DNA of 64,000 bases from Gammaproteobacteria bacterium (lineage in GTDB: Bacteria > Pseudomonadota > Gammaproteobacteria > DSM-19610): positions 26,335 through 90,334 of the forward strand of contig WGBO01000045.1 in NCBI GenBank assembly GCA_015494295.1, in the 5' to 3' direction. The position numbers and the translations under genes are program-made. Shown piece by piece: positions 30,981-39,722 of the stretch (positions within the stretch are counted from its first letter, which is position 1; every line of letters begins with the position of its first letter). The notes below the pieces were generated by a model. The model did not search any database. It saw nothing but the letters and a program-made list of their open reading frames with translations, and was not told where the DNA came from.

Positions 30981-31035
30981 CTTTATGGCGGTTGTATGAC
31001 AGGCGAGTGACGGAACGGTTACGGAAATGTGACAA
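30981..31035 (-). promoter_or_regulatory. Array of five 11-bp Pho-box-like repeats
   Basis: Read on the minus strand from 31035 to 30981, five consecutive 11-mers begin TTGTCAC, CCGTAAC, CCGTCAC, CTGTCAT and CCGCCAT, each followed by four variable bases. They match the PhoB direct-repeat pattern (CTGTCAT with 11-bp phasing) and end 55 bp before the porin start. Confidence 0.65.
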
Positions 31036-31086
31036 CCGGCGCCACGTCCGTCAGCACGGCTCCGGCGGATTGGGTATCATGCGCGC

Positions 31087-32418
31087 ATGGAAAATTCCTG
31101 GATCGTCGTCATCGTGGGCAGCCTGCTGGCGGGCGGACTTGGCTGGCTGCTGGCCAACGCCCGCGCGCAACGCACCATCGGCCGGCTGCGCGAGGACAAC
31201 GCGCGCCTGCAGGCCCGCATCGACAGCGAGCGACAGGCCTCGCAGGAAAAGCTGGAAGCCTTCGAAGCCGCGCGCCGCCAGCTCGAGGACTCGTTCAAGG
31301 CCCTGGCCGGCGACATCATGAAATCCAGCAGCAGCGAATTCCTGAAGCTGGCGGAGACACGCTTCAAGGCCCTGCACGAGCAGTCCAGCAACGAGTTCGA
31401 GAAGCGCGAAAAGGCCGTCGAGAATCTCGTCCGCCCGATCCGCGAAACCCTGGAAAAGACCGACCAGCAGATCCGCAAGATGGAGGAAGAGCGCCAGAAG
31501 AGTTTCGGCGCGCTCAATCAGCACCTGGAATTCATGAAGTCGGCGCACGACCAGTTGCAGGCGGAAACGCGCAACCTGGTGAAGGCGCTGAAACGTCCCG
31601 AAGTGCGCGGCCAGTGGGGCGAGTTGACGCTCAAGCGACTGGCGGAACTGGCCGGGATGGTCGAACACTGCGACTTCGAGCAACAGCACAGCATCGATAC
31701 CGAACAGGGCAAGCAGCGGCCGGACATGGTGGTGCGCATGCCTGGCGGCCGCCAGATCGTGGTCGACGCCAAGGCGCCGATGGACGCCTACCTGTGCGCG
31801 GTGGAAGCGGAAAACGACGCGCAACGCGCCCAGGAACTGCAACGCCACGCCCGCAACGTGCGCGCCCGCGTGCGCGAGCTGGCCAGCAAGGCTTATTGGC
31901 AGAACCTCTCCTCGACGCTCGATTTCGTGGTGCTGTTCATTCCCGGTGACCAGTTCCTGTCGGCGGCGCTGGAGCTGGACCCGGACCTTCTGGAAGACGC
32001 CCTTGCCGACCGCGTGGTACTGGCGACGCCCTCCAGCCTGGTGGCCCTGTTGCGGGCCATAGCCTACGGCTGGCGCCAGGAAACGCTGGCCGAGAACGCG
32101 GAAAAGATCCGCAAGGTGGGCGAGGAACTGTACGAACGCCTGACCACCTTTGCCGGGCACCTGGAAAAACTCGGCAGCACCCTGGGGCGCAGTGTCGAGC
32201 ACTACAACAAGGCGGTGGGATCCTTCGACAGCCGCATCCTGCCCAGCGCGCGCCGCTTCAGCGACATGGGCCTGCGCGCCCGCAAGGAAATGGTCGAACC
32301 GCAGCCGGTGGACCGCATGCCACGCGAGGTCCGTGACAACGACAATGGTGACGAGGGCGGGAAGGAGCCGCCCCCTCTGCCCCCCCGGAAAGACGCAACA
32401 GAACCCGATGCCGACTGA
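31087..32418 (+). CDS. rmuC: DNA recombination protein RmuC
   Basis: Encodes 443 residues. An N-terminal membrane helix (WIVVIVGSLLAGGLGWLLA) precedes a coiled coil to about residue 170 and then the RmuC domain with RGQWGELTLKRLAELAGM, VVDAKAPMDAY and VLFIPGDQFLSAAL. RmuC is a predicted nuclease-fold protein that limits recombination between inverted repeats; its biochemical activity is not settled. The charged proline-rich C-terminus is variable. Its last 11 bp overlap hpnC. Confidence 0.94.
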   Translation: MENSWIVVIVGSLLAGGLGWLLANARAQRTIGRLREDNARLQARIDSERQASQEKLEAFEAARRQLEDSFKALAGDIMKSSSSEFLKLAETRFKALHEQSSNEFEKREKAVENLVRPIRETLEKTDQQIRKMEEERQKSFGALNQHLEFMKSAHDQLQAETRNLVKALKRPEVRGQWGELTLKRLAELAGMVEHCDFEQQHSIDTEQGKQRPDMVVRMPGGRQIVVDAKAPMDAYLCAVEAENDAQRAQELQRHARNVRARVRELASKAYWQNLSSTLDFVVLFIPGDQFLSAALELDPDLLEDALADRVVLATPSSLVALLRAIAYGWRQETLAENAEKIRKVGEELYERLTTFAGHLEKLGSTLGRSVEHYNKAVGSFDSRILPSARRFSDMGLRARKEMVEPQPVDRMPREVRDNDNGDEGGKEPPPLPPRKDATEPDAD

Positions 32419-33307
32419 CATCCCCGCCGCCGTTGCGGCCCGCCAGACCGCGGGGGTGCGACAGGCCTACCGCACCTGCCGGCAAGTCGCGCGCACGCAC
32501 TATGAAAACTTCCCGGTCGCGTCTTTTTTGCTGCCACGCTGGCAGCGCGACCCCGTGGCCGCCATCTATGCCTTCGCGCGCCGCGCCGACGATATCGCCG
32601 ACGAAGGCAACGACAGCGCCGAGAGCCGCCTGCGCCGGCTCGACGACATGGGCGCGGCACTGCGCGCCATCGAAGAGGGTGAAACACCCGACGACCCGAT
32701 CTACCTGGCGCTGGCTGACAGCATCCGCCGCCACGCCTTGCCGACCGGCCTGTTTCACGATCTGCTCAGCGCTTTCCGCCAGGATGTGAGCAAAACCCGC
32801 TACGCGAATTTCGGCGAACTGATGGACTACTGCCGCCGTTCCGCCAACCCGGTCGGGCGCCTGCTGCTGCACCTGAACCGCCAGGCCGATGCGCGCAAGC
32901 TGGCCCGGTCCGACGCCATTTGCAGCGCGCTTCAGTTGGTCAACTTTCTTCAGGACATCGACCAGGACTACAGGGAAAACGGCCGTATCTACCTGCCGCA
33001 GGATGACATGCAGCGCTTCGCGGTGGACGAGGACACCCTTCGCGAACGGCGCAACTGCTTTGAACTGAAGGAACTGCTGCGCTTCCAGATCCAGCGCGCC
33101 AGCCGACTGCTCGGCGCCGGCAGCCGGCTGGGCATGGACGTGGGCGGCCGGTTTGGCCTGGAGCTGCGCGCCATCGTGCTCGGCGGCGCGCGGGTGCTGG
33201 AGAAACTTCACGCCCGCGAGGACGTCTTCGAACGCCCGCGCCTGGACCGGCGCGAACGTCTCGGTATCCTGTTCTCGGCGTTCTGGCAGGGCTTTTCCCG
33301 ACGCTGA
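32408..33307 (+). CDS. hpnC: Hydroxysqualene synthase HpnC
   Basis: Encodes 299 residues, a trans-isoprenyl diphosphate synthase-fold enzyme. The two Asp-rich motifs are ARRADDIADE and VNFLQDIDQDYRENGRIYLP. With HpnD and HpnE it forms the three-enzyme bacterial route from farnesyl diphosphate to squalene; HpnC turns presqualene diphosphate into hydroxysqualene. ATG 32408 lies within the end of rmuC and gives the family N-terminus MPTDIPAAVAAR. The cyclase gene shc is not in the window. Confidence 0.92.
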   Translation: MPTDIPAAVAARQTAGVRQAYRTCRQVARTHYENFPVASFLLPRWQRDPVAAIYAFARRADDIADEGNDSAESRLRRLDDMGAALRAIEEGETPDDPIYLALADSIRRHALPTGLFHDLLSAFRQDVSKTRYANFGELMDYCRRSANPVGRLLLHLNRQADARKLARSDAICSALQLVNFLQDIDQDYRENGRIYLPQDDMQRFAVDEDTLRERRNCFELKELLRFQIQRASRLLGAGSRLGMDVGGRFGLELRAIVLGGARVLEKLHAREDVFERPRLDRRERLGILFSAFWQGFSRR

Positions 33308-33374
33308 ACCGGCACGTTTCGCCGGCCCCGCAAACCGGGTAGAATTCAGGCCCGTTTTCTGAAACCCGGACCTC

Positions 33375-34250
33375 ATGTCGCCCGACCGATACTGTCAGGA
33401 CAAGGCCGCCGCCAGCGGCTCCAGCTTCTATTACAGCTTCCTGTTCCTGCCCCCCGACCAGCGTCAGGCGATCACCGCCCTGTATGCCTTCTGCCGCGAG
33501 GTGGACGACGTGGTGGACGAATGTTCGGACGTCGGCGTGGCGCGGACCAAGCTGGACTGGTGGCGGGCGGAACTGGATCGCTGTTTCGACGGCGAACCCA
33601 CCCACCCGGTCACCACCGCGCTATTGAACCCGGTTCATGAGCGCAACCTGCCCCGGGAATACTTCCAGGAAATCATCGACGGCATGGAGATGGACCTGGA
33701 ACGCACGCGTTACGAAAGTTTTTCAGACCTGGCACTGTACTGCCACCGGGTCGCCGGCGTGGTTGGCCTGCTGTCGGCGGAAATCTTCGGTTACCGCGAC
33801 CGCCACACCCTGAAATACGCGGAAACGCTGGGCACCGCCTTCCAGCTCACCAACATCCTGCGCGACGTGCGCGAGGACGCCGAACGCGGCCGCATCTACC
33901 TGCCGCTGGACGAACTGTTCGAGCACCGCGTCAATCCCCACGACCTGCTGAGGCTGGAACCCGGCGAGGGGATGCGCGGCCTGTGCCGTCACCAGGCGCA
34001 GCGCGCGCGCGACTATTACCGGCGCGCACTCGACTACCTGCCCGACATCGATCGGGAGGCGCAGCGCAGCGGCCTGATCATGGCCGGGATCTACCGCACC
34101 CTGCTCGACGAAATCGAATCCGACGGCTTCCGGGTGATGGAACACCGGGTGCGCCTGACGCCACTGCGCAAACTGTGGATCGCCTGGCGCACCGCGCGCC
34201 GCGAACGCCGCTGGCAGCGCCACTACCTGAAGCAGGCCGCGCGTGCCTGA
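33375..34250 (+). CDS. hpnD: Presqualene diphosphate synthase HpnD
   Basis: Encodes 291 residues. It condenses two farnesyl diphosphates to presqualene diphosphate. Motifs are SSFYYSFLFLPPDQRQAI, the first Asp motif CREVDDVVDE and the second TNILRDVREDAERGRIYLP. It is homologous to HpnC upstream but a clearly separate subfamily. It overlaps hpnE by 8 bp. Confidence 0.94.
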   Translation: MSPDRYCQDKAAASGSSFYYSFLFLPPDQRQAITALYAFCREVDDVVDECSDVGVARTKLDWWRAELDRCFDGEPTHPVTTALLNPVHERNLPREYFQEIIDGMEMDLERTRYESFSDLALYCHRVAGVVGLLSAEIFGYRDRHTLKYAETLGTAFQLTNILRDVREDAERGRIYLPLDELFEHRVNPHDLLRLEPGEGMRGLCRHQAQRARDYYRRALDYLPDIDREAQRSGLIMAGIYRTLLDEIESDGFRVMEHRVRLTPLRKLWIAWRTARRERRWQRHYLKQAARA

Positions 34251-35574
34251 AGCGGCAACAACGCCCGCGCCGGCCATCGTGGTCGGCGGCGGCTGGGCCG
34301 GCCTTGCCGCCGCCGTGCACCTGACCCGCAACAAGGTTCCGGTACTGTTGCTGGAATCCGCGCGCCAGCTCGGCGGCCGCGCGCGCAGCATCCGCTTCGG
34401 CGACGGTGTGGCTGACAACGGCCAGCACCTGATGATCGGCGCCTACCAGTCGCTGCTGTCGCTGTTACTGGAACTGGGCATCGACATCGACAAGGTGCTG
34501 CGCCGCGACCCCCTGTCGCTGAGCACTTTCCGCAAGGGACGCGCCAGCCTGCATTTTCACGCGCCGCGCCTGCCCGCCCCGCTGCACCTGCTGGCGGCCA
34601 TCCTGCTGGCGCGCGGCCCCGGACTGCGCGACCGCCTGCAGGCGCTGCGCTTCGGCCGCCACCTGAAAACCCTGCGCCTGCCCGCCGACGGGGACATCAG
34701 CGTGCAGGCCCTGTTGCACAGCGAGCGCCAGACGCCGGACATGATTCGCCGCCTGTGGGAGCCCCTGTGCCTCGCCACCCTCAACACACCGATCGCCGAG
34801 GCCTCGGCACGCATCTTCCTGCGCGTGTTGCGCGACACCTTTCTCACCATGAACCGCCACAGCGACCTGCTGTTCAGCCAGGTGGAACTCGGTAACCTGC
34901 TGCCGGTGCCGGCGGCCGCCTGGCTGGAGAGACACGGCGCACAAGTGCGGCTCGGTGAAAGGGTGACGGGCCTGAAACTCGACCGCCGCGGTAACCTGGC
35001 GGTGATCAGCGGCCATGCAGAGCGGGCGGCCAGCCATATCGTGCTCGCCACCCCCCACGTGATGGCGCGCCGGCTGATGTCCCACCACCGGCCACTGAAA
35101 CAGCTGTGCGGCAAGCTCGAGCAGCTCGGTAACGAACCGATCACCACCCTGTACCTGCAATACCCCGCCTCGGTGTGCCTGCCGCAGCCGATGATCGGTA
35201 TCGAGGACGGACTGGCCCAGTGGGTGTTCGACCGCCGCGTATGTGGCCAGCCCGGACTGATCAGCGTGGTCATCAGTGCGCGCGGCAAACACGACAGGCT
35301 GGACCGGGAAACCCTCACCGCGCGCATCATCGGCGAACTGGCGGAAACCTTTCCGGCCTGGCCGGCGCCGACGGCGCAACTGCTGGTGCGCGACAAGCGC
35401 GCCACCTTCTCCAGCCGTGCCGGCGTGGACGCCGTCCGCCCCGGCAACCGCACCCCGGTCGAGGGACTGTGGCTGGCCGGCGACTATACCGACACCGGGC
35501 TGCCCGCCACCCTCGAAGGCGCCGTGCGCAGCGGTGTACACTGTGCAACATCCATCCTTGAATCCATGAAGTAA
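34243..35574 (+). CDS. hpnE: Hydroxysqualene dehydroxylase HpnE
   Basis: Encodes 443 residues. It is an FAD-dependent amine-oxidase/desaturase-fold enzyme with the dinucleotide site IVVGGGWAGLAAAVHL near the N-terminus and the FAD-closing motif GLWLAGDYTDTGLPATLEGAVRSG near the C-terminus. It reduces hydroxysqualene to squalene for hopanoids. The GTG start at 34243 lies in the end of hpnD. The order hpnC-hpnD-hpnE is the standard operon. Confidence 0.94.
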   Translation: MPEAATTPAPAIVVGGGWAGLAAAVHLTRNKVPVLLLESARQLGGRARSIRFGDGVADNGQHLMIGAYQSLLSLLLELGIDIDKVLRRDPLSLSTFRKGRASLHFHAPRLPAPLHLLAAILLARGPGLRDRLQALRFGRHLKTLRLPADGDISVQALLHSERQTPDMIRRLWEPLCLATLNTPIAEASARIFLRVLRDTFLTMNRHSDLLFSQVELGNLLPVPAAAWLERHGAQVRLGERVTGLKLDRRGNLAVISGHAERAASHIVLATPHVMARRLMSHHRPLKQLCGKLEQLGNEPITTLYLQYPASVCLPQPMIGIEDGLAQWVFDRRVCGQPGLISVVISARGKHDRLDRETLTARIIGELAETFPAWPAPTAQLLVRDKRATFSSRAGVDAVRPGNRTPVEGLWLAGDYTDTGLPATLEGAVRSGVHCATSILESMK

Positions 35575-35588
35575 CGGAAACCCACGAC

Positions 35589-36341
35589 ATGAACATACCC
35601 GACAACTGGCACGCGCGGGACGGACTGCTGGACGGACGCGTCATTCTGATCACGGGCGCCGCCACCGGCATCGGCGCCGCCGCCGCCAGGCGCTGCGCCG
35701 CCGCCGGCGCCACCGTCATCCTGCTGGACAAGATTGTGCGCGGCCTGGAACAGGTCTACGACGACATCGAGTCGGCGGGCGGCGCACAACCGGCGATCTA
35801 TCCCATGAACCTGGAAGGCGCCACCGAAAAGGACTACCAGGACCTTGCCGACACCATCGAACGGGAATTCGGCCGGCTCGATGGCCTGCTGCACAATGCC
35901 GCCATGCTTGGCGCACTGGTGCCGATGGCCCATTTCGAGGCGGAACTCTGGTACAAGATCATGCAGATCAACCTGAACGCACCGTTCCTGATGACGCGCG
36001 CCTGCCTTGAACTGCTGATGAAAAGCGACGACGCCTCGGTGGTATTCGTCAGCGACAAGGTCGGCCGCCACGGCAAGGCTTACTGGGGCGCCTACGGGGT
36101 AAGCAAGGCGGGGATCGAAAACATGATGCAGGTGTTCGCCGACGAAATGGAGAGCAACACCCATGTGCGTTTCAACAGCTATGACCCCGGCGCGGTCGCA
36201 ACGGCCATGCGCACCATCGCCTACCCCGGCGAGATGCCGGGCAAGAGCCGCGAACCCGGTCAGGTCGTCGAGCCGCTGCTGTACCTGCTCGGCGGCGACA
36301 GCCGGGGCGTGACCGGCAAGGCGTTCAGCCTGGAAGGTTGA
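35589..36341 (+). CDS. Short-chain dehydrogenase, YciK-like
   Basis: Encodes 250 residues. The Rossmann motif is TGAATGIGAAAAR, the NNAG-equivalent is HNAAMLG, and the catalytic Tyr-x-x-x-Lys is YGVSK. NWHARDGLLDGRVILITGA and the segment around LLEPLLYLLG-type C-terminus resemble YciK, a widely conserved SDR often near gph/ubiG whose substrate is unknown. It lies 14 bp after hpnE and could be co-transcribed. Its stop codon is embedded in a 15-bp perfect hairpin. Confidence 0.85.
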   Translation: MNIPDNWHARDGLLDGRVILITGAATGIGAAAARRCAAAGATVILLDKIVRGLEQVYDDIESAGGAQPAIYPMNLEGATEKDYQDLADTIEREFGRLDGLLHNAAMLGALVPMAHFEAELWYKIMQINLNAPFLMTRACLELLMKSDDASVVFVSDKVGRHGKAYWGAYGVSKAGIENMMQVFADEMESNTHVRFNSYDPGAVATAMRTIAYPGEMPGKSREPGQVVEPLLYLLGGDSRGVTGKAFSLEG

Positions 36342-36353
36342 ACGCCTTGCCGG
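36313..36353. terminator. Perfect 15-bp hairpin between convergent genes
   Basis: CCGGCAAGGCGTTCA (36313-36327) and TGAACGCCTTGCCGG (36339-36353) pair without mismatch around an 11-nt loop. The right arm starts with the TGA stop of the SDR gene and ends one base before the stop of the opposite gene. It probably terminates both transcripts, although neither direction has a U-tract. Confidence 0.55.
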
Positions 36354-36354
36354 C

Positions 36355-37377
36355 CTAGTCCATCAGATCCACGTGCTTGCCCTGCGCCTCCAGGGCGTCG
36401 GCGCGCGCCTGCAGGTAACGCTGGAAGTTCGGCTGTTTCAGGTAGGCCCCGGAGAGCACGTAGTCCATGGCCGACTGCACGTGAAATGTCCGCAGGTAGG
36501 CCTCGGTACGGAACACCTCCTTGCCCGAGGCGTCGAACATCACCATGGTCGGCACGTACTGGACATTGAGCGCCTTCGCCCACTCGCGGGCCGTGGTGGG
36601 CTTGCCGTCCGGCATGGTCAGCGGTGTCTTCGCCCACATGTCGAACAGCGCCACGTCGAAGCCGGACAGCAGCCGCCGGCTTTCCTCGCGAGCCAGAATA
36701 TCCTCGTGCAGTTCGTCACAGGCTGCGCAGTCCTTCTGTTCGAAAAAGACCAGCAAGGGCTTGCCCGAGTCGCGCCTGTCCAGTGCGTAGGGAGGCTGGA
36801 TCCAGTCCGGTGAGTGGTGCAGCTTGCCGCTGGCCGCCTGCGGCGCGCGCGCCTTCCAGAACTCACGGAAACTGATTTCCTTTTCCTTGTGCTGACCGAC
36901 ATAGTCCAGCACCGCACTGAACCTGTGCGGCGGGTAGTAGCCGTTCAGCCTCAGGACCACCTTGCCCTGTTCGTCGAGAAACAACAGCGTCGGCGTGAAC
37001 ATGACCTTCAGATCAGCGGCAAAACCCTTCTCCGTGGTGGTCCGGCCCTGCAGGTCGGTGACTTCCAGCGCGCCCCACATATTGATGGCGATCACGTCGA
37101 AATACTTCTGCGTCTTCTCGGCAATCTCGCGCTGGGCGAAATTGACCTCCAGCAACTTCGCGCAATAGGGACAGCCGTCCTGGTAGAAATACAGCATCAC
37201 CCGCTTGCCGGCAGCGGCGGCTTCGGCAATGTCTTCGCGGATATCCAGGAAAGACGTTTTGAACCAGGCCGGTTTCTCGTGGTAACCGGGGTTTTCGTAG
37301 CCGGTCGCCTGTTCTTCGGCGTGACCGGCCAGTGGCGCCAGCATCAGGACCAGCGCAATCAGAATTCCGGGCTTCAT
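36355..37377 (-). CDS. Periplasmic protein with two thioredoxin-like domains
   Basis: Encodes 340 residues. A signal peptide (cleavage near GHA-EE) is followed by a first thioredoxin-fold domain with CPYC at residues 69-72 and cis-Pro in MFTPTLLFLD, then a second with CAAC at 217-220 and VQYVPTMVMFD. Both resemble the thioredoxin_2/SoxW-like group of exported thiol-disulfide proteins. It may reduce or isomerise disulfides, or keep heme-binding cysteines reduced for cytochrome c assembly, which would suit the nearby multiheme genes. That role is inferred. Confidence 0.8.
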   Translation of the reverse strand: MKPGILIALVLMLAPLAGHAEEQATGYENPGYHEKPAWFKTSFLDIREDIAEAAAAGKRVMLYFYQDGCPYCAKLLEVNFAQREIAEKTQKYFDVIAINMWGALEVTDLQGRTTTEKGFAADLKVMFTPTLLFLDEQGKVVLRLNGYYPPHRFSAVLDYVGQHKEKEISFREFWKARAPQAASGKLHHSPDWIQPPYALDRRDSGKPLLVFFEQKDCAACDELHEDILAREESRRLLSGFDVALFDMWAKTPLTMPDGKPTTAREWAKALNVQYVPTMVMFDASGKEVFRTEAYLRTFHVQSAMDYVLSGAYLKQPNFQRYLQARADALEAQGKHVDLMD

Positions 37378-37596
37378 CTCTGTTACTCCTTACCGTCCGG
37401 CCGCGCCTCGCGGCCGGTTACATAGTGGTCAGTGACAGGTTCGGTTGCAAGCGGCAAAAAGACGGAAATCTGGCGCCGGCAGGCGGCAAGCGGGCGGCAA
37501 AACATGTGTCGGAAAATTGACGAAAGACGCTGAAGCAAAATCGAAATGGCTTCTATTATTATGTTTTTATTAATATTTCACTTATCGTTGCAATTG

Positions 37597-37612
37597 TGGC
37601 ACGAAAATCGCA
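37597..37612 (+). promoter_or_regulatory. Sigma54-type promoter of the diguanylate cyclase gene
   Basis: TGGCACGAAAATCGCA has the -24 GG (37598-37599) and -12 GC (37610-37611) with the required 10-base spacing; only one position of the TTGCA element differs. The predicted start is near 37623, 26 bases before the ATG. A very AT-rich tract (about 37545-37590) lies just upstream, suitable for IHF bending. The rest of the 271-bp gap holds no gene. Confidence 0.65.
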
Positions 37613-37648
37613 TTAAGGCAGGCACGCACTGAACCACTGGACATTCGC

Positions 37649-38560
37649 ATGAACAAGCCACTGCCACAGACCGCAGACTTTCATAAGAGCCCGTTCAAGG
37701 CGGGTGATCGCAGCGTGCTCCAGGAACTCACCGCCAAGAAGGCACTGGAGATTACCCAAAGTCTCCAGACCACGCTCGACCCCTCGCGTCTGATCGAAAT
37801 CTTCAGCGCCGAGGTCGGCGCCCTGGTCGTGCACCAGGGCCTCAGCTACCGGAACGACGATATCGGCCTGGATCTCAAACTGGGCCGGCAGGCACGCCAT
37901 TCCTGTGCCTATCACCTGAACATCGGTGACGAGCCGCTCGGCACCCTGACCTTCCGGCGCAACCAGAAATTCACCGACAGCGAGATCGAGGCGCTGGAGC
38001 AACTGCTGTGCAGCCTGCTCTACCCGCTGCGGAACGGCCTGCTGTACGAGGATGCCCTGCAGCTTGCGCAAAAGGACCCGCTGACCGGCATCTGCAACCG
38101 CGCCGCGCTCGACGAGATGCTGCAGCGCGAACTCAGCCACGCTCAGCGCAAGGATGCCGCCCTGTCGCTGCTGGTGCTCGACATAGACCATTTCAAAAAC
38201 ATCAATGACCGCTACGGACACATCGTCGGCGACTGCGCCCTGAAGGCGATCGCCAACATGGTCAGCACCTGCAAGCGCGACGGCGACCTGCTGTTCCGTT
38301 ATGGCGGCGAAGAATTCGTGGTCCTGATGCGCGACACCGATCTCGCCGGCGCCCGCCTGCTGGCCGAACGCATTCGCGGCTATATCGCGGAAAATGCCTG
38401 CAATTGCTCCGGCGCCGAACTCGACGTGACCGTCAGCATAGGCGTCAGCGAACTGAAAGCGAACGATACGCCGATCTCCTTGTTCTCGCGCGCTGACCAG
38501 GCCCTGTACCGGGCCAAGAAGAACGGCCGCAACCAGGTGTGCATCGCCGCCGACGCCTGA
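37649..38560 (+). CDS. Diguanylate cyclase with N-terminal GAF-like domain
   Basis: Encodes 303 residues. Residues ~20-140 look like a GAF-type sensor, and residues ~145-300 are a GGDEF domain (DPLTGICNRAALDEML ... LLVLDIDHFKNINDRYGH). The active site is GGEEF, a functional variant, and an inhibitory-site RDGD lies exactly five residues before it, so product feedback is expected. It makes cyclic di-GMP in the cytoplasm. No membrane segment is present. A sigma54-type promoter precedes it and a strong terminator follows; it is monocistronic. Confidence 0.93.
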   Translation: MNKPLPQTADFHKSPFKAGDRSVLQELTAKKALEITQSLQTTLDPSRLIEIFSAEVGALVVHQGLSYRNDDIGLDLKLGRQARHSCAYHLNIGDEPLGTLTFRRNQKFTDSEIEALEQLLCSLLYPLRNGLLYEDALQLAQKDPLTGICNRAALDEMLQRELSHAQRKDAALSLLVLDIDHFKNINDRYGHIVGDCALKAIANMVSTCKRDGDLLFRYGGEEFVVLMRDTDLAGARLLAERIRGYIAENACNCSGAELDVTVSIGVSELKANDTPISLFSRADQALYRAKKNGRNQVCIAADA

Positions 38561-38588
38561 ACGATTTTTCCGAGTGACTCCTCTTGTT

Positions 38589-38612
38589 ATCCCGCTACGG
38601 CGGGATTTTTTT
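38589..38612 (+). terminator. Rho-independent terminator of the diguanylate cyclase gene
   Basis: ATCCCGC (38589-38595), a TACG tetraloop, GCGGGAT (38600-38606) and seven T form a textbook terminator 29 bases after the stop codon. Confidence 0.9.
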
Positions 38613-38621
38613 CGGGAGGGC

Positions 38622-39236
38622 TTACATGCCGTTCTTGAAAGTGTCGAGGGTGGCGACCCCGCTGTCGCGGACGCCGCGCAGGGCCAGGGCGTATTCGCGC
38701 AGGATGCCGAGCGACCAGGCGATACGTTCACGGAAGTAGCGGTCGGCATCGGCATTGTTCTGCGCGGGATCGTCATTGAGCACCGTCTCGACGTTGCGCA
38801 CGATGACCTGCTCGGGGATATAGCAGAGGCGGTTGTTCTTGTAACTGCTCATGCGCAGTTCCGCCACCGGGTAGGCGCCGCCATCCGCCGAGGAGACGGT
38901 GACGATGAGCGCCGGCTTGTGCGCCAGTTCGCCCTTGCCCCACATCAGGAAGAAATTCTTCAGCCCTGACGGCACCTGGCCATGCCATTCCGGTGAAATC
39001 ACCACGAAGCCGTCGCTTTCCGCCAGTTGCGCGGAAATCGGCGCCAGCCGTTGCTGCCACTCGGGGTCACCGTCCCAGATGCCTTCGTCCCACAGGGGGA
39101 GCGGGTTTCCCTTGAGAGAGAACAGCCAGGTCTCGTCGCACAGGGCGTTCTCCCTCAGGGTGCGTTCGATGAAACGCCCGACCTTCTCGCTCTGCGAGTT
39201 CTGGCGGTGGCTGCCGCTGATGATAGTGATCTTCAT
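38622..39236 (-). CDS. NAD(P)H-dependent FMN reductase family protein
   Basis: Encodes 204 residues with a flavodoxin-like fold. The FMN phosphate loop is IISGSHRQNSQSEKVG, and SPEWHGQVPSGLKNFF replaces the usual PEYNGS-PG-LKN motif, as in several gammaproteobacterial relatives. It probably reduces FMN, quinones or azo compounds in the cytoplasm; the precise substrate is unknown. It has its own unit between a terminator and a thioredoxin gene on the same strand 69 bp away. Confidence 0.85.
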   Translation of the reverse strand: MKITIISGSHRQNSQSEKVGRFIERTLRENALCDETWLFSLKGNPLPLWDEGIWDGDPEWQQRLAPISAQLAESDGFVVISPEWHGQVPSGLKNFFLMWGKGELAHKPALIVTVSSADGGAYPVAELRMSSYKNNRLCYIPEQVIVRNVETVLNDDPAQNNADADRYFRERIAWSLGILREYALALRGVRDSGVATLDTFKNGM

Positions 39237-39304
39237 CCTGTCCTTCCCGTGTTGTTATTGAGGCGCGCCACTCTAGCATATTCATGCAGCGACGGGCCGC
39301 GCCT

Positions 39305-39649
39305 TCAGGCGTCGATTTCCAGGTGTTCTTCCAGGAAACGGTGTATCCAGTTTGCCGGACGGGCGCCGCTGAAACGCGCCAGTTCCTCGCGGCGATGGAA
39401 CAGGATGAGGGTCGGGAAACCACGCACCCGGTAGTGACCGGCCAGCTTCATGTTCTCGCCTTCGTCGACTTCCAGCTTGGCCAGCCGCAGCGCGCCCTGC
39501 CGCTCCGCCAGCACGCGTTCCAGCACCGGCGCGATCACGCGGCAGGGTGCACACCAGTCGGCCCAGAAATCGACCAGCACCGGGGTGTGATCCGACGCGG
39601 CCAGCACATCGTCGTCGAAGGTTTCCAGTGAGGTTTCAAAAATCGTCAT
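39305..39649 (-). CDS. Thioredoxin
   Basis: Encodes 114 residues. The active site WCAPC, the VDFWADWCAPCRVIAP core, VDEGENMKLAGHYRVRGFPTLILF with its cis-Pro, and FSGARP near the end define a classical thioredoxin. The CAPC dipeptide (rather than CGPC) is seen in some Trx-like proteins and alters the redox potential. No signal peptide is present, so it is cytoplasmic. It is divergent from the LOG gene. Confidence 0.92.
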   Translation of the reverse strand: MTIFETSLETFDDDVLAASDHTPVLVDFWADWCAPCRVIAPVLERVLAERQGALRLAKLEVDEGENMKLAGHYRVRGFPTLILFHRREELARFSGARPANWIHRFLEEHLEIDA

Positions 39650-39722
39650 CCGTGCATTGTAACAAATACCGCTTTGGTGCAGTGTATGGACTGAGCCGAA
39701 TCACCAGGAGCCGTATGGGCGC

